From Bacteroidota bacterium (GTDB taxonomy: Bacteria; Bacteroidota; Bacteroidia; Chitinophagales; Chitinophagaceae), in the NCBI GenBank assembly GCA_018267705.1, contig JAFDXX010000001.1:62001-126000 (forward strand): a stretch of 64,000 nucleotides of DNA. Direction: 5' to 3'. The stretch's first letter is position 1. Every line of letters begins with the position of its first letter. The translations under genes and the position numbers were made by a program. Positions 52,718 through 62,913 of this stretch are shown piece after piece. Below the pieces are notes generated by a model. It was not told where the DNA came from. It saw nothing but the letters and a program-made list of their open reading frames with translations, and ran no database searches.

Positions 52718-53164
52718 ATGGCAAAAGAAATCTCCGGATTTGTAAAGTTGCAGGTAAAAGGCGGTCAAGCCAATCCTGCACCACCTGTAGGCCCTGCATT
52801 GGGTTCTAAAGGTGTAAACATCATGGAGTTCTGCAAACAATTTAATGCAAGAACTCAAGACAAAATGGGAAAAGTAGTTCCCGTTATCATTACAGTTTAT
52901 ACTGATAAATCTTTCGATTTTGTTATTAAAACTGCTCCCGCTGCAATTCAGTTAATGGAAGCCGCAAAAATTCAAAAAGGAAGTAAAGAAAGTAACCGTG
53001 CAAAAGTTGGTAAAGTAACTTGGGCACAAGTTGAGGCTATTGCAAAAGACAAAATGCCCGATTTGAATTGCTTTAAGTTAGAAAGTGCAATGAGCATGGT
53101 TGCCGGTACTGCACGTAGCATGGGTTTAACTGTTGAAGGAAAAGCCCCTTGGGAAAACAATTAA
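52718..53164 (+). CDS. rplK: 50S ribosomal protein L11
   Basis: 148 residues: '[23 protein letters not shown]', '[20 protein letters not shown]' and the C-terminal rRNA-binding '[19 protein letters not shown]' are uL11 signatures. It forms the GTPase stalk base. secE and nusG, usually upstream, are absent; the next gene upstream is an unrelated secreted protein. rplA starts 25 bases later. Confidence 0.98.
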   Translation: MAKEISGFVKLQVKGGQANPAPPVGPALGSKGVNIMEFCKQFNARTQDKMGKVVPVIITVYTDKSFDFVIKTAPAAIQLMEAAKIQKGSKESNRAKVGKVTWAQVEAIAKDKMPDLNCFKLESAMSMVAGTARSMGLTVEGKAPWENN

Positions 53165-53189
53165 TTATTCATCTTAAATTCATAAAACA

Positions 53190-53882
53190 ATGTCTTTAAC
53201 TAAAAAAAGAAAAGTTGCAGAAACTAAGGTGGATAAAAATAAGTTCTATTCACTTAAAGAAGCTTCTGCATTAGTAAAAGAAATCAATTGCACAAAATTT
53301 GATAGTTCAGTTGATTTACATATTCGTTTAGGCGTAGATCCTAAGAAAGCAGACCAACAAGTTCGTGGTACTGTAACCTTACCACATGGTACAGGTAAAA
53401 CAAAAAAAGTATTAGTACTTTGTACACCTGATAAAACTGCAGCAGCAGAGTCTGCCGGGGCAGATTTTGTTGGGTTAGATGAATTTATTACAAAAATTGA
53501 AGGTGGTTGGGTAGATGTAGATGTAATTATTGCTACACCTTCTGTAATGCCTAAAATTGGTAAATTAGGTAAAGTACTAGGCCCGCGTAATTTAATGCCT
53601 AATCCTAAAACAGGAACAGTTACAAATGATGTAGCTGCTGCCGTAAATGAGGTAAAAGGCGGAAAGATTGCATTTAAAGTTGATAAAACAGGTATTGTTC
53701 ACGCATCTATTGGTCGTGTTTCTTTTACGGCTGAAAAAATTGCCGAAAACAGTACAGAATTAATCAACGCAATTAATAAATTAAAACCATCTTCTGCAAA
53801 AGGTACTTATTTAAAAGGCGTAAGCATGGCAAGTAGTATGAGCCCAGGTATTGCATTAGATACAAAACCATTAGCTAACTAA
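53190..53882 (+). CDS. rplA: 50S ribosomal protein L1
   Basis: 230 residues: '[34 protein letters not shown]' in the usual blocks, '[33 protein letters not shown]' (L1 signature near residue 120) and '[22 protein letters not shown]'. Binds 23S rRNA at the E site and is a likely translational repressor of its own operon. Second gene of the rplKAJL operon. Confidence 0.98.
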   Translation: MSLTKKRKVAETKVDKNKFYSLKEASALVKEINCTKFDSSVDLHIRLGVDPKKADQQVRGTVTLPHGTGKTKKVLVLCTPDKTAAAESAGADFVGLDEFITKIEGGWVDVDVIIATPSVMPKIGKLGKVLGPRNLMPNPKTGTVTNDVAAAVNEVKGGKIAFKVDKTGIVHASIGRVSFTAEKIAENSTELINAINKLKPSSAKGTYLKGVSMASSMSPGIALDTKPLAN

Positions 53883-53883
53883 T

Positions 53884-53921
53884 CCTGTGGAGCCTTCTTG
53901 TAAAGAAGACAATGAAACAGG
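53884..53921 (+). promoter_or_regulatory. Hairpin between rplA and rplJ (L10-leader-like candidate)
   Basis: CCTGT ... ACAGG closes an interrupted hairpin whose inner stem is CTTCTT-GTA-AAGAAG. The asymmetric internal loop between the stems is like the bulged element that L10(L12)4 binds in other bacteria. It stands 20 bases before the rplJ ATG. Confidence 0.4.
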
Positions 53922-53940
53922 TTTATAAAAAACATTAGTT

Positions 53941-54450
53941 ATGACAAAAGAACAAAAAAATGAAGTGATAGAAGTTCTCAAAGAGAAATTCTCACAATAC
54001 AATAACTTCTACGTTACAGATACAGAATCTTTAACGGTAGAACAAGTTACAAAACTTCGTAAAGCTTGTTTTGATAAACAAGTAGAAATGAAAGTTGCCA
54101 AAAACACATTAATTAAAAAAGCATTAGAAGCAATAGATGCTGAAAAATATGCAGGTGTTTATGAATCTCTAAACAATGTAACGGCATTAATGTTTAGCGA
54201 AAACCCTAAAGAACCAGCTTTAATAATCTCTTCTTTCCGTAAACAAAGCAATGGAGAAAGACCAACTTTAAAAGCTGCATTTATTAATGGAGATGTTTAT
54301 AGTGGAGATAATAATTTAGTTGCATTAACTAAAATTAAAACCAAAAACGAACTTATTGGAGAAGTTATTGGTTTACTACAATCTCCTGCAAAACGTGTAT
54401 TGGCTGCATTATTGAACCACCACGAAAAGCAAGCAGAAGTAACTGCTTAA
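53941..54450 (+). CDS. rplJ: 50S ribosomal protein L10
   Basis: 169 residues: MTKEQKNEVIEVLKEKFSQY, 'FYVTDTESLTVEQVTKLRKACF', 'VEMKVAKNTLIKKAL' and the C-terminal helix 'SPAKRVLAALLNHHEKQ' that anchors L7/L12 dimers. Third gene of the operon. A structured gap of 131 bases follows before rplL. Confidence 0.97.
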   Translation: MTKEQKNEVIEVLKEKFSQYNNFYVTDTESLTVEQVTKLRKACFDKQVEMKVAKNTLIKKALEAIDAEKYAGVYESLNNVTALMFSENPKEPALIISSFRKQSNGERPTLKAAFINGDVYSGDNNLVALTKIKTKNELIGEVIGLLQSPAKRVLAALLNHHEKQAEVTA

Positions 54451-54503
54451 TTTGAAATTTCTAATTAGAAATCATCAAATTAAAAATTTAAAATAACCCA
54501 ACA

Positions 54504-54568
54504 CCACTGAGGTAAAATGTGGCAATATTTTTTAACCATCCGCCGGAGATAAAACGATGAAGGCGGTT
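54504..54568 (+). promoter_or_regulatory. Paired hairpins between rplJ and rplL
   Basis: CCAC-11-GTGG near 54504-54522, and CCGCC (54540-54544) with GGCGG (54562-54566), the latter flanked by AACC/GGTT ends, are GC-rich islands in an AT-rich spacer just before the rplL ATG. They could act as an attenuator or processing site that raises L7/L12 stoichiometry (inference). Confidence 0.35.
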
Positions 54569-54581
54569 AAAACGTAAAAAC

Positions 54582-54959
54582 ATGGCAGACGTAAAAACAT
54601 TAGCCGAACAATTAGTAGGCTTAACAGTAAAAGAAGTACAAGAATTAGCAGATGTATTAAAATCTGAGTATGGTATTGAACCAGCAGCAGCAGCAGTAGT
54701 AGTAGCTGCCGGCGGAGACGGTGGTGGTGCAGCAGCAGCGGCTGAAAAAACATCTTTTGATGTTATTTTAACTAGTGCAGGTGCAGCTAAATTAGGCGTT
54801 GTTAAAGTTGTAAAAGAATTAACAGGCTTAGGTTTGAAAGAAGCTAAAGATTTAGTTGACGGTGCTCCAAAACCAGTTAAAGAAGGTGTTTCTAAAGCTG
54901 AAGCTGATGATTTAGCAGCTAAGTTAAAAGAAGCTGGTGCTGAAGTTGAAATTAAATAA
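54582..54959 (+). CDS. rplL: 50S ribosomal protein L7/L12
   Basis: 125 residues: the N-terminal dimerisation helix ('[20 protein letters not shown]'), an Ala/Gly-rich hinge, and the C-terminal domain with '[20 protein letters not shown]' and '[21 protein letters not shown]'. Last gene of the operon, ended by a strong terminator. rpoB does not follow directly. Confidence 0.98.
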   Translation: MADVKTLAEQLVGLTVKEVQELADVLKSEYGIEPAAAAVVVAAGGDGGGAAAAAEKTSFDVILTSAGAAKLGVVKVVKELTGLGLKEAKDLVDGAPKPVKEGVSKAEADDLAAKLKEAGAEVEIK

Positions 54960-54975
54960 TTTCAGTAATTGTAAT

Positions 54976-55010
54976 AAAAAATACCCCGAAATTTTTCGGG
55001 GTATTTTTTT
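54976..55010. terminator. Bidirectional rho-independent terminator after rplL
   Basis: AAAATACCCCGAAA, two bases, TTTCGGGGTATTTT with long A and T runs. It ends rplL and the convergent gene at 55013. Confidence 0.9.
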
Positions 55011-55012
55011 GC

Positions 55013-55660
55013 CTAAAACTTAAACGATAAGCCGGCGGCTAAAATATATTTCCCATACCCGGCTTCTATAAAAAAAGAGGATTGTTTGGATAAACCAAAC
55101 TTAACACCCAAACCTACTTGGTAAGCTAATTCTGAAGGAGAATTTGACGTAAAAGCAGGTGTACCATTGCTATATAAATAATTAACTGTACCCGAATTTA
55201 TGCCAATGGCTGTTCTTAAATAAGGTTTTACTTTTTCACTTCCCGGCATATAATTCATTAAATTCAACATAATACTCCAGCTTTCAATATTTCCTGTAAA
55301 AGCAGTTGATGAACTGCTGTAACTATTATAAGAAACAGAAGCTTTGCCATACGTTCCTATAATACCAATACTATTATATTTACTGTATTGATAATCTATA
55401 GAACCCATAACTGGTCCAGTTTGTGTAGCTGTTCCTTTATAATAATTGTAAAAATCGCCAAGTAAACTTTTGTCAAGATTTGGAAAACCATAACCTAAAG
55501 AAATATTCATGGAAGGTTCGTATTTCGGCTGCTCTCTTCTTGCTTGCCTTCTGTAACCTCCTGGTCTAAATCTAATGCTTGAACCCATCCAAACTTGTGA
55601 TTCTGCATTTATTATTATTCCTGATAAAATAGTTAATAAAAAAAATGTTTTCCTAACCAT
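55013..55660 (-). CDS. Outer-membrane beta-barrel protein
   Basis: 215 residues. MVRKTFFLLTILSGIIINAESQ is a signal peptide. After a basic patch (RPGGYRRQARREQPKYEP) come alternating hydrophobic beta strands ('MNISLGYGFP', 'VMGSIDYQYSKYNSIGIIGTYG', 'VKPYLRTAIGINSG', 'YQVGLGVKFGL') and a C-terminal strand ending in LSFKF, the usual aromatic end of an outer-membrane barrel. It lies between rplL and rpoB in the opposite direction, which splits the usual ribosomal/RNA-polymerase gene cluster. Confidence 0.85.
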   Translation of the reverse strand: MVRKTFFLLTILSGIIINAESQVWMGSSIRFRPGGYRRQARREQPKYEPSMNISLGYGFPNLDKSLLGDFYNYYKGTATQTGPVMGSIDYQYSKYNSIGIIGTYGKASVSYNSYSSSSTAFTGNIESWSIMLNLMNYMPGSEKVKPYLRTAIGINSGTVNYLYSNGTPAFTSNSPSELAYQVGLGVKFGLSKQSSFFIEAGYGKYILAAGLSFKF

Positions 55661-55773
55661 AAGAATGTTTATTCAAGGATAATATTCCCAACCTATTGTT
55701 TACTTTTAATATGGTAAAATTTTGTTAGAAACTGCTTATTTTTAGATTGTTAAAAAATCTCAATAATTTTCAT

Positions 55774-55803
55774 TTTGCTATTTCAGTACAATCCTTACTT
55801 TTG
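55774..55803 (+). promoter_or_regulatory. Promoter of rpoB
   Basis: TTTG at 55774-55777 and TACTTTTG at 55796-55803, 18 bases apart, both exact. It gives rpoB its own transcript, separate from rplKAJL. Confidence 0.65.
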
Positions 55804-55833
55804 CAATCCTTTTTAATTTAGGCTAATTAGCTA

Positions 55834-55887
55834 AATACTGTTTCGATTTATGGCCATTAACCCGCAACAGTATTCACTTTCGAAAGT
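55834..55887 (+). promoter_or_regulatory. Structured leader of rpoB
   Basis: AATACTGTT (55834-55842) pairs perfectly with AACAGTATT (55866-55874), and ACTTTCGAAAGT (55876-55887) is a 12-base palindrome just after it. The total leader is about 100 bases, unusually long for the short leaders around it. It may be a control point for RNA polymerase level (inference). Confidence 0.45.
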
Positions 55888-55907
55888 AAAAGGCTTTACA
55901 ATAAATT

Positions 55908-58900
55908 ATGTCTACAACAACATTGCACAACAGGGTAAGTTTCGGGAAAACAAAACATTTAGCAGAAACCCCAGATTTACTTGACATTCAGTTAGAATCG
56001 TTTAAAGAATTTTTTCAATTAGAAACAACGCCTGATAAACGAAACGTTGAAGGCTTGTTTAGGGTATTTAAGGATAATTTTCCTATTACCGATACCCGCA
56101 ACATTTTCGTGTTAGAATTTTTGGATTATTTTATTGATCCGCCTCGTTACAGTATTGAAGAATGTATGGAACGTGGTTTAACTTACGCAGTGCCTTTAAA
56201 AGCAAAATTGCGTTTAAGCTGTAATGATGAAGAGCACGTAGATTTCCAAACTATTGTTCAAGATGTATTCTTAGGCAATATTCCTTACATGACACCGCGT
56301 GGCACATTTGTAATTAATGGTGCAGAACGTGTAGTAGTATCTCAATTACACCGCTCTCCGGGTGTATTCTTCGGTCAGTCCGTTCACCCTAACGGAACAA
56401 AAATTTATTCTGCTCGTGTAATTCCTTTTAAAGGTGCATGGATGGAATTTGCTACAGACATTAACAATGTTATGTATGCATATATTGACCGTAAAAAGAA
56501 ATTTCCGGTAACTACTTTATTACGTTCAATTGGTTTTGAAACAGATAAAGATATTCTTGAATTATTTGGCATGGCCGATGAGGTTAATGCAAGCAAAAAA
56601 GAATTAGAAAAACATATAGGCAAAAAATTAGCTGCTCGTGTATTAAGAACATGGGTAGAAGATTTTGTTGATGAAGATACAGGTGAGGTTGTTAGCATTG
56701 AACGTAACGAAATTGTAATGGAACGTGATACAATTTTAGATGAAGATGCTATTAATACAATTATTGAATTAGAAATTAAAAACGTATTCATTCAAAAAGA
56801 AGATGTTGGAGGTGATTATGCTATCATTTACAACACTTTAAATAAGGACACTTCAAATTCTGAATTAGAAGCCGTTCAACATATTTACCGTCAATTGCGT
56901 GGTGCAGATGCTCCGGATAATGAAACTGCACGTGGTATTATTGATAAATTATTCTTTTCTGATAAGCGTTATGATTTAGGGGAAGTTGGCCGTTATAAAA
57001 TCAATAGAAAACTTGGTTTAGAATATCCTTTAACTAAAAAAGTTTTAACTAAACAAGATATTATTGAAATCATTAAATACTTGGTTCGTTTAACTAACGC
57101 TAAGGCTGAAATTGATGATATTGATCATTTAAGTAACCGTCGTGTAAGAACAGTAGGAGAACAACTTTATGCTCAATTTGGAGTTGGTTTAGCTCGTATG
57201 GCCCGCACTATTCGCGAACGTATGAATGTTCGTGATAATGAGGTATTTACACCTGTTGATTTAATTAATGCTAGAACACTTTCTTCTGTAATTAATTCAT
57301 TCTTTGGAACTTCACAATTATCTCAATTCTTAGACCAAACCAACCCACTTTCTGAAATTACGCACAAACGTCGTATTTCAGCTTTAGGGCCCGGAGGTTT
57401 AAGTAGAGAAAGAGCAGGTTTTGAGGTTCGTGACGTACACTATTCTCACTATGGTCGTTTGTGTACCATTGAAACTCCCGAAGGGCCAAACATTGGTTTG
57501 ATTTCTACTTTATGCGTTCATGCTGCCGTAAACGATATGGGCTTTATAGAAACTCCATACCGTAAGGTTGAAAATGGTAAAGTGAATATGAAAGAATTAA
57601 CTTTCTTAAGTGCCGAAGAAGAAGATACAGCTAAAATTGCCCAAAGCAATTCTCCTTTAAAAGATAATGGAGAGTTTGCTGAAGACAGAGTGGTATCTCG
57701 CCAAACAGGAGATTTCCCAATTTTAGATAAAGCAGAAGTAGAATATATGGATGTGGCTCCTAACCAAATTGTTGGTTTAAGTGCTTCATTAATTCCTTTC
57801 TTAGAACATGATGATGCTAACCGTGCATTAATGGGCTCAAACATGCAACGTCAGGCCGTACCTTTAATTCGCCCTGAAGCCCCTACAGTTGGAACAGGTT
57901 TAGAAGGAAAAGCAGCTCGCGATGCTCGTATTCAAATTCATTCAGAAGGAAAAGGTATTGTTGAATTTGTTGATGCAAATGAAATTCATGTTCGTTACGA
58001 TAGAAATGATTTAGACAGATTAGTAAGTTTTGAAGAAGACTTAAAAGTTTATAAACTAACTAAATTCATTAAAACAAACCAAGCTACTTGTATCAATCTT
58101 CGTCCGGCTGTTAAAAAAGGACAACATGTTAAAAAAGGAGATTTCTTAACTGAAGGTTATGCAACTAAAGATGGTGAATTAGCTTTAGGAAGAAATTTAC
58201 AAGTTGCCTTCATGCCTTGGAAAGGTTACAATTTTGAAGATGCAATTGTAATTAACGAAAAAGTTATACGTGAAGATTGGTTTACTTCTGTACACATTGA
58301 AGAATATGAATTAGAAGTACGTGATACTAAATTAGGAGAAGAAGAATTAACTCCCGATATTCCGAATGTATCTGAAGAAGCAACAAAAGATTTAGATGAA
58401 AACGGTATTATTAGAATTGGAGCTACTATTAAAGAAGGAGATATATTAATTGGAAAAATTACACCAAAAGGAGAAAGTGACCCTACACCGGAAGAAAAAT
58501 TATTACGTGCTATTTTTGGTGATAAAGCCGGTGATGCAAAAGATGCTTCTTTAAAAGCACCTAATGGAACAGAAGGGATTGTAATTGATAAAAAATTATT
58601 TCAACGTGCTAAGAAAGATAAAAATTCAAAAGTGCGTGAAAGATCTCAATTAGAAAAAGTTGAGAAAATTCATCAACAAAATATAGAAGACCTAAAAGAA
58701 CAATTATTAGGTAAACTACAAATGTTGTTGAAAGATAAAACTTCTGCAGGCGTAAGCAATACGTTTGGTGAAGTATTAATTGGAAAAGGTGCCAAATTCA
58801 ATGCAAAAAATATCTCGGTAATTGATTATCAAAACGTAAACCCATTAGGTTGGAGCGGAGAAAAAGAAACCGATGATTATATTAATACTTTATTACATAA

Positions 58901-59711
58901 CTATAGTATTAAATATAATGAAGAGTTAGGAAGATACAAAAGAGAGAAATTTAATATTTCAATAGGAGATGAGTTACCAGCAGGTGTATTAAAATTAGCC
59001 AAAGTTTATCTTGCTGTAAAACGTAAGTTAAAAGTGGGAGATAAAATGGCAGGCCGCCACGGTAATAAAGGTATTGTTGCAAAAATTGTACGTGCAGAAG
59101 ATATGCCGTTTATGGAAGATGGAACACCGGTTGATATTGTATTAAACCCATTAGGCGTACCTTCTCGTATGAACCTTGGACAGATTTATGAAACCATTTT
59201 AGGTTGGGCAGGTAAAAAATTAAATATGCGTTTTGCAACACCAATTTTTGATGGTGCAAGCACTACCGAAATTGAACAATATTGTAAAGACGCTAATATT
59301 CCTTTAAACGGACATACTTATTTATACGATGGTGAAACTGGTGAACGATTCCACCAAAAAGCAACAGTAGGTGTTATTTATATAATTAAACTACACCATA
59401 TGGTTGATGATAAAATGCATGCTCGTTCTATTGGACCATACAGTTTAATTACACAACAACCTTTAGGTGGTAAAGCTCAGTTTGGTGGTCAAAGATTTGG
59501 TGAAATGGAAGTTTGGGCATTAGAAGCTTACGGTGCCGCTAACATTTTACAAGAATTATTAACCATTAAATCTGATGATATTATTGGCCGTGCAAAAACT
59601 TATGAAGCTATTGTAAAAGGTGAGAATATACCACGTGCCGGTATTCCTGAATCATTTAATGTATTGGTGCATGAATTGAGAGGTTTAGGATTAGATTTAA
59701 AATTTGAATAA
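55908..59711 (+). CDS. rpoB: DNA-directed RNA polymerase subunit beta
   Basis: 1267 residues, full length for Bacteroidota. It starts '[30 protein letters not shown]' and includes the rifampicin-pocket segments '[40 protein letters not shown]' in order, '[26 protein letters not shown]', '[12 protein letters not shown]', '[17 protein letters not shown]', '[23 protein letters not shown]' and the end '[18 protein letters not shown]'. The rifampicin region shows the usual sensitive-type residues (Gln, Asp, His, Ser). rpoC does not follow; the terminator at 59741 and rimO do. Confidence 0.99.
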   Translation: MSTTTLHNRVSFGKTKHLAETPDLLDIQLESFKEFFQLETTPDKRNVEGLFRVFKDNFPITDTRNIFVLEFLDYFIDPPRYSIEECMERGLTYAVPLKAKLRLSCNDEEHVDFQTIVQDVFLGNIPYMTPRGTFVINGAERVVVSQLHRSPGVFFGQSVHPNGTKIYSARVIPFKGAWMEFATDINNVMYAYIDRKKKFPVTTLLRSIGFETDKDILELFGMADEVNASKKELEKHIGKKLAARVLRTWVEDFVDEDTGEVVSIERNEIVMERDTILDEDAINTIIELEIKNVFIQKEDVGGDYAIIYNTLNKDTSNSELEAVQHIYRQLRGADAPDNETARGIIDKLFFSDKRYDLGEVGRYKINRKLGLEYPLTKKVLTKQDIIEIIKYLVRLTNAKAEIDDIDHLSNRRVRTVGEQLYAQFGVGLARMARTIRERMNVRDNEVFTPVDLINARTLSSVINSFFGTSQLSQFLDQTNPLSEITHKRRISALGPGGLSRERAGFEVRDVHYSHYGRLCTIETPEGPNIGLISTLCVHAAVNDMGFIETPYRKVENGKVNMKELTFLSAEEEDTAKIAQSNSPLKDNGEFAEDRVVSRQTGDFPILDKAEVEYMDVAPNQIVGLSASLIPFLEHDDANRALMGSNMQRQAVPLIRPEAPTVGTGLEGKAARDARIQIHSEGKGIVEFVDANEIHVRYDRNDLDRLVSFEEDLKVYKLTKFIKTNQATCINLRPAVKKGQHVKKGDFLTEGYATKDGELALGRNLQVAFMPWKGYNFEDAIVINEKVIREDWFTSVHIEEYELEVRDTKLGEEELTPDIPNVSEEATKDLDENGIIRIGATIKEGDILIGKITPKGESDPTPEEKLLRAIFGDKAGDAKDASLKAPNGTEGIVIDKKLFQRAKKDKNSKVRERSQLEKVEKIHQQNIEDLKEQLLGKLQMLLKDKTSAGVSNTFGEVLIGKGAKFNAKNISVIDYQNVNPLGWSGEKETDDYINTLLHNYSIKYNEELGRYKREKFNISIGDELPAGVLKLAKVYLAVKRKLKVGDKMAGRHGNKGIVAKIVRAEDMPFMEDGTPVDIVLNPLGVPSRMNLGQIYETILGWAGKKLNMRFATPIFDGASTTEIEQYCKDANIPLNGHTYLYDGETGERFHQKATVGVIYIIKLHHMVDDKMHARSIGPYSLITQQPLGGKAQFGGQRFGEMEVWALEAYGAANILQELLTIKSDDIIGRAKTYEAIVKGENIPRAGIPESFNVLVHELRGLGLDLKFE

Positions 59712-59740
59712 GATTTATATTTTATCAATTCATACAAAGA

Positions 59741-59775
59741 GAAAGCCATTCCAAATTTTGGGATGGCTTTTTTGA
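59741..59775 (+). terminator. Rho-independent terminator of rpoB
   Basis: AAAGCCATTCCAAA, two bases, TTTGGGATGGCTTT with one G-U pair, then a T run. It is 29/33 identical to the glmM terminator (39813-39845, minus). Its presence ends the rpoB transcript before rimO. Confidence 0.85.
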
Positions 59776-59806
59776 TTTATTGAATTTGTAAGATGCACAG
59801 TAATTT

Positions 59807-59856
59807 GAAAGTACAAGTGAGTGACACAACAGGCGATGCTATGAAAAACAATTGCC
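59807..59856 (+). repeat. Dispersed intergenic repeat, copy 2
   Basis: Core ACAAGTGAGTGACACAAC (59813-59830), then GAAAAACAATTGCC (59843-59856). It shares 14 of 18 core bases and 12 of 14 tail bases with the copy before glutamate dehydrogenase (17845-17798, minus). The limits are estimated and the spacing between core and tail differs by four bases. Confidence 0.5.
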
Positions 59857-59908
59857 GGTTACAAAATATCTTCTTATAATTCATAATTTATAATTCTTAA
59901 GGCAAGCG

Positions 59909-59916
59909 TATCTTTG
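59909..59916 (+). promoter_or_regulatory. Candidate -7 box TATCTTTG of rimO
   Basis: TATCTTTG ends eight bases before the rimO ATG, which would make a nearly leaderless mRNA. No clear -33 box. Confidence 0.45.
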
Positions 59917-59924
59917 CCGCTTCT

Positions 59925-61232
59925 ATGAAGGCAAGAACATTACAAAAAGATAAAGTAAACATTATTACACTTGGTTGCAGCAAAAACTTAGTAGATAGTG
60001 AAGTATTAAGCGGTCAGTTAGCGGCCAACGAAATTGATGTAGTACATGAAAATAAAAAACTTGATCATAACATTGTTGTTGTAAACACTTGTGGTTTTAT
60101 TGATAAAGCAAAAGAAGAAAGTATTAATACCATTCTTGATCAACTTGAATTAAAACGTAGAGGCAAATTAGATAAAGTGTATGTTACCGGTTGTTTAAGT
60201 GAACGTTACCGAAATGATTTAGAAAAAGAAATTCCGGAAGTAGATGCGTGGTTTGGTACATTAGAACTTCCTTTAATATTAAAACAATTTGATGCAGATT
60301 ATAAAACCGAATTGTTAGGAGAGCGTTTATTAAGCACACCTAAGCATTATGCATATGTAAAAATAAGTGAAGGATGTAATAGAACTTGTGCTTTTTGTGC
60401 TATTCCATTAATGCGTGGAGGCCATATTAGTAAACCAATTGAAGAATTGGTGAAAGAAGTTGAAAGCCTTGTACAGAAAGGCGTTAAAGAAATTATGCTA
60501 ATAGCACAAGAACTTACTTATTATGGTTTAGATATTTATAAAAAACGTGAATTACCCAAACTATTAGATGCCTTAGCTGCAATAAAAGGTTTAGAATGGA
60601 TAAGGTTGCATTATGCATATCCTTCAAAATTTCCGTTAGAGATTTTAGATGCAATGAACAGGCATAATAATATTTGCAAATATTTAGATATGCCTTTGCA
60701 ACATGCCAGTAATAATATGCTGAAAGCAATGCGAAGAAATATTACAAGAGAAGAAATGACGGAATTAATTCATACTATTAGAGAAAAAGTTCCGGGCATT
60801 TGTTTGCGTACAACTTTAATTGCAGGCTTTCCCGGAGAAACAGAAGATGATGTGGAAGAATTAAAAGAATTTTTAAAACTACATAGATTTGATAGAGTAG
60901 GAATTTTTCAATACAGCCATGAAGAAAATACTTCTGCTTATGATATGGAAGATAACATTAGTGCCGAAATAAAAGCAGAACGTGCACAAGAAATTATGGA
61001 AGTGCAACAAGAAATTAGTTTAGAAAAAAACATGGAAAAAGTTGGTAAAACTTTTAAAGTAGTGATTGATAAAAAAGAAGCCGGACGTTATTTGGGCAGA
61101 ACAGAATTTGATAGTGTGGAAGTAGATAATGAAGTAATTATTCACTCAAAAAATAAATTACAGATAGGAGAATTTGTGAATGTGCAAATTACGAAGGCTT
61201 ATGATTATGATATTGAAGGTGAAGTAGTATAA
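59925..61232 (+). CDS. rimO: 30S ribosomal protein S12 methylthiotransferase
   Basis: 435 residues. The N-terminal UPF0004 domain has three cluster cysteines ('IITLGCSKNLVDSE', 'VVNTCGFIDKAKEES', 'VTGCLSERY'). The radical SAM motif is SEGCNRTCAFCAIPLMRG (CxxxCxxC). 'LRTTLIAGFPGETEDDVEEL' and the C-terminal TRAM domain ('VVIDKKEAGRYLGRTEFDSVEVDNEV') follow. It adds a methylthio group to Asp of S12. Length matches RimO, not MiaB, whose C-terminus is different. Confidence 0.96.
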   Translation: MKARTLQKDKVNIITLGCSKNLVDSEVLSGQLAANEIDVVHENKKLDHNIVVVNTCGFIDKAKEESINTILDQLELKRRGKLDKVYVTGCLSERYRNDLEKEIPEVDAWFGTLELPLILKQFDADYKTELLGERLLSTPKHYAYVKISEGCNRTCAFCAIPLMRGGHISKPIEELVKEVESLVQKGVKEIMLIAQELTYYGLDIYKKRELPKLLDALAAIKGLEWIRLHYAYPSKFPLEILDAMNRHNNICKYLDMPLQHASNNMLKAMRRNITREEMTELIHTIREKVPGICLRTTLIAGFPGETEDDVEELKEFLKLHRFDRVGIFQYSHEENTSAYDMEDNISAEIKAERAQEIMEVQQEISLEKNMEKVGKTFKVVIDKKEAGRYLGRTEFDSVEVDNEVIIHSKNKLQIGEFVNVQITKAYDYDIEGEVV

Positions 61233-61314
61233 AAAATACATTTACAATTTTAGATGCACACTTTAAAGAATAAGATTATTAAATAGAGATACGCTTATTT
61301 CGTATTTTCAAATT

Positions 61315-62913
61315 ATGGAAAGCAACTGCGGTTATATACCTTATAAAAATACGGGATATTTTTCTAAGTTGGTTATTGATTATTTAGAAGAAAATAAAAA
61401 TCTTCAAAACTTTTATAACTATTCTGTTTCAATAGAAGGTATTCAGCAATCTATTCAAGCACGTAAATTATTTAATACTAACAGAAAATTATTAGTGAAT
61501 GAGTTGTATAATCAATATCAAAATATACCTCTTTCAAACAAACAAAAATCAAACCTTGAGTTATTGTTAAATGAAAATACTTTCACAATAACCACTGCAC
61601 ACCAGCCCAATATTTTTACAGGTCCTTTATATTTTATATATAAAATAATTCATGCAATTAAATTAGCAGATGATTTAAACGAAACTTTAAAAGAGTATCA
61701 ATTTATTCCGGTGTATTACATGGGAAGTGAAGATGCAGATTTAGATGAATTAGGGTTTATTAATATAAACGGTGAGAAATTAATTTGGAATACTAAACAA
61801 ACCGGTGCAGTTGGCAGAATGAAGGTAGATAAGGCTTTTGTTGAATTAATTGAAAAAATTTACGGACAAGTTGGTGTTTACACTTACGGAAAAGAATTAA
61901 TTGAAATTTTTAAAAAATGTTATGTAGAAGGTAAAACCATACAACAAGCAACATTAGCATTAGTGAATGAATTGTTTGCAGAATATGGATTACTTATTTT
62001 AATTCCGGATAATGCAGCACTAAAAAAATCTTTTGAAAATGTAATTCAAAAAGAATTAACTGAACAGTTTTCTCATTCAATTGTTGCACAAACTTCAACA
62101 GAATTAAGTAAACATTATAAAGTGCAAGCAAATGGCAGAGAACTGAATTTATTTTATTTGTACGAGAATAAACGTTCAAGAGTTGTATTGCACAATTCGC
62201 AATTCACTATTGACGATTCTTCATTAACTTTTACGCAAGAAGAAATATTAAATGAACTTAAAAACTATCCTGAACGGTTTAGTGGTAACGTAATTTTGCG
62301 TGGTGCTTTTCAGGAAACTATTTTACCAAATATTGCTTTTATAGGAGGGGGAGGAGAGTTGGCTTATTGGTTAGAATTGAAAAATGTTTTTTCGGCAGTT
62401 AATGTGCCTTATCCAATGCTTATACTGCGTAATTCGTTTTTATTATTTACTAAACAACAAGAAGAAAATTTATTGAAACTTGGTTTTGTAATAGAAGATT
62501 TATTTAAAAGTAAAAGTATTTTGATGAATGAATTGGTAAAACGAGAATCTGATAAACAATTAGATCTTAGTAAAGAAATTGCCGAGATTAAAAATATTTA
62601 TCAACAATTAAAAAATATTGCACAACAAGTTGATGCTACTTTACAACAACACACAGAAGCATTGCAGGTAAAGACTTTGAAGCAAATAATTAATTTAGAA
62701 AAGAAAATATTACGAGTTGAAAAAAGAAAATTTACTACGCAAGCCATTCAACTTAGTAAAATAAAAGAACACCTATTTCCTACTAATAATTTACAAGAAC
62801 GCGTAGAAAATTTTTCATTGTTATATGCCAAGCAAGGGAAGAAAATTATACGAGAAATTTATAATGTATCAAAAGGGTTGAGCCAAGAATTTACCATTCT
62901 TCAAATTGGTTAA
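61315..62913 (+). CDS. bshC: Bacillithiol biosynthesis cysteine-adding enzyme BshC
   Basis: 532 residues. '[28 protein letters not shown]', '[21 protein letters not shown]', '[18 protein letters not shown]' and '[12 protein letters not shown]' are family blocks. It joins cysteine to GlcN-malate, the last step of bacillithiol, the low-molecular thiol used by many Firmicutes and Bacteroidota. The C-terminal coiled coil (about residues 405-480) is rich in Gln and Lys. It overlaps the convergent purE by four bases. Confidence 0.95.
   Translation: MESNCGYIPYKNTGYFSKLVIDYLEENKNLQNFYNYSVSIEGIQQSIQARKLFNTNRKLLVNELYNQYQNIPLSNKQKSNLELLLNENTFTITTAHQPNIFTGPLYFIYKIIHAIKLADDLNETLKEYQFIPVYYMGSEDADLDELGFININGEKLIWNTKQTGAVGRMKVDKAFVELIEKIYGQVGVYTYGKELIEIFKKCYVEGKTIQQATLALVNELFAEYGLLILIPDNAALKKSFENVIQKELTEQFSHSIVAQTSTELSKHYKVQANGRELNLFYLYENKRSRVVLHNSQFTIDDSSLTFTQEEILNELKNYPERFSGNVILRGAFQETILPNIAFIGGGGELAYWLELKNVFSAVNVPYPMLILRNSFLLFTKQQEENLLKLGFVIEDLFKSKSILMNELVKRESDKQLDLSKEIAEIKNIYQQLKNIAQQVDATLQQHTEALQVKTLKQIINLEKKILRVEKRKFTTQAIQLSKIKEHLFPTNNLQERVENFSLLYAKQGKKIIREIYNVSKGLSQEFTILQIG

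Noticed and set aside
54532-54753. Leucine-rich minus-strand frame over rplL
   Set aside because: It is the complement of the Ala/Val-rich rplL N-terminus, a typical shadow frame.
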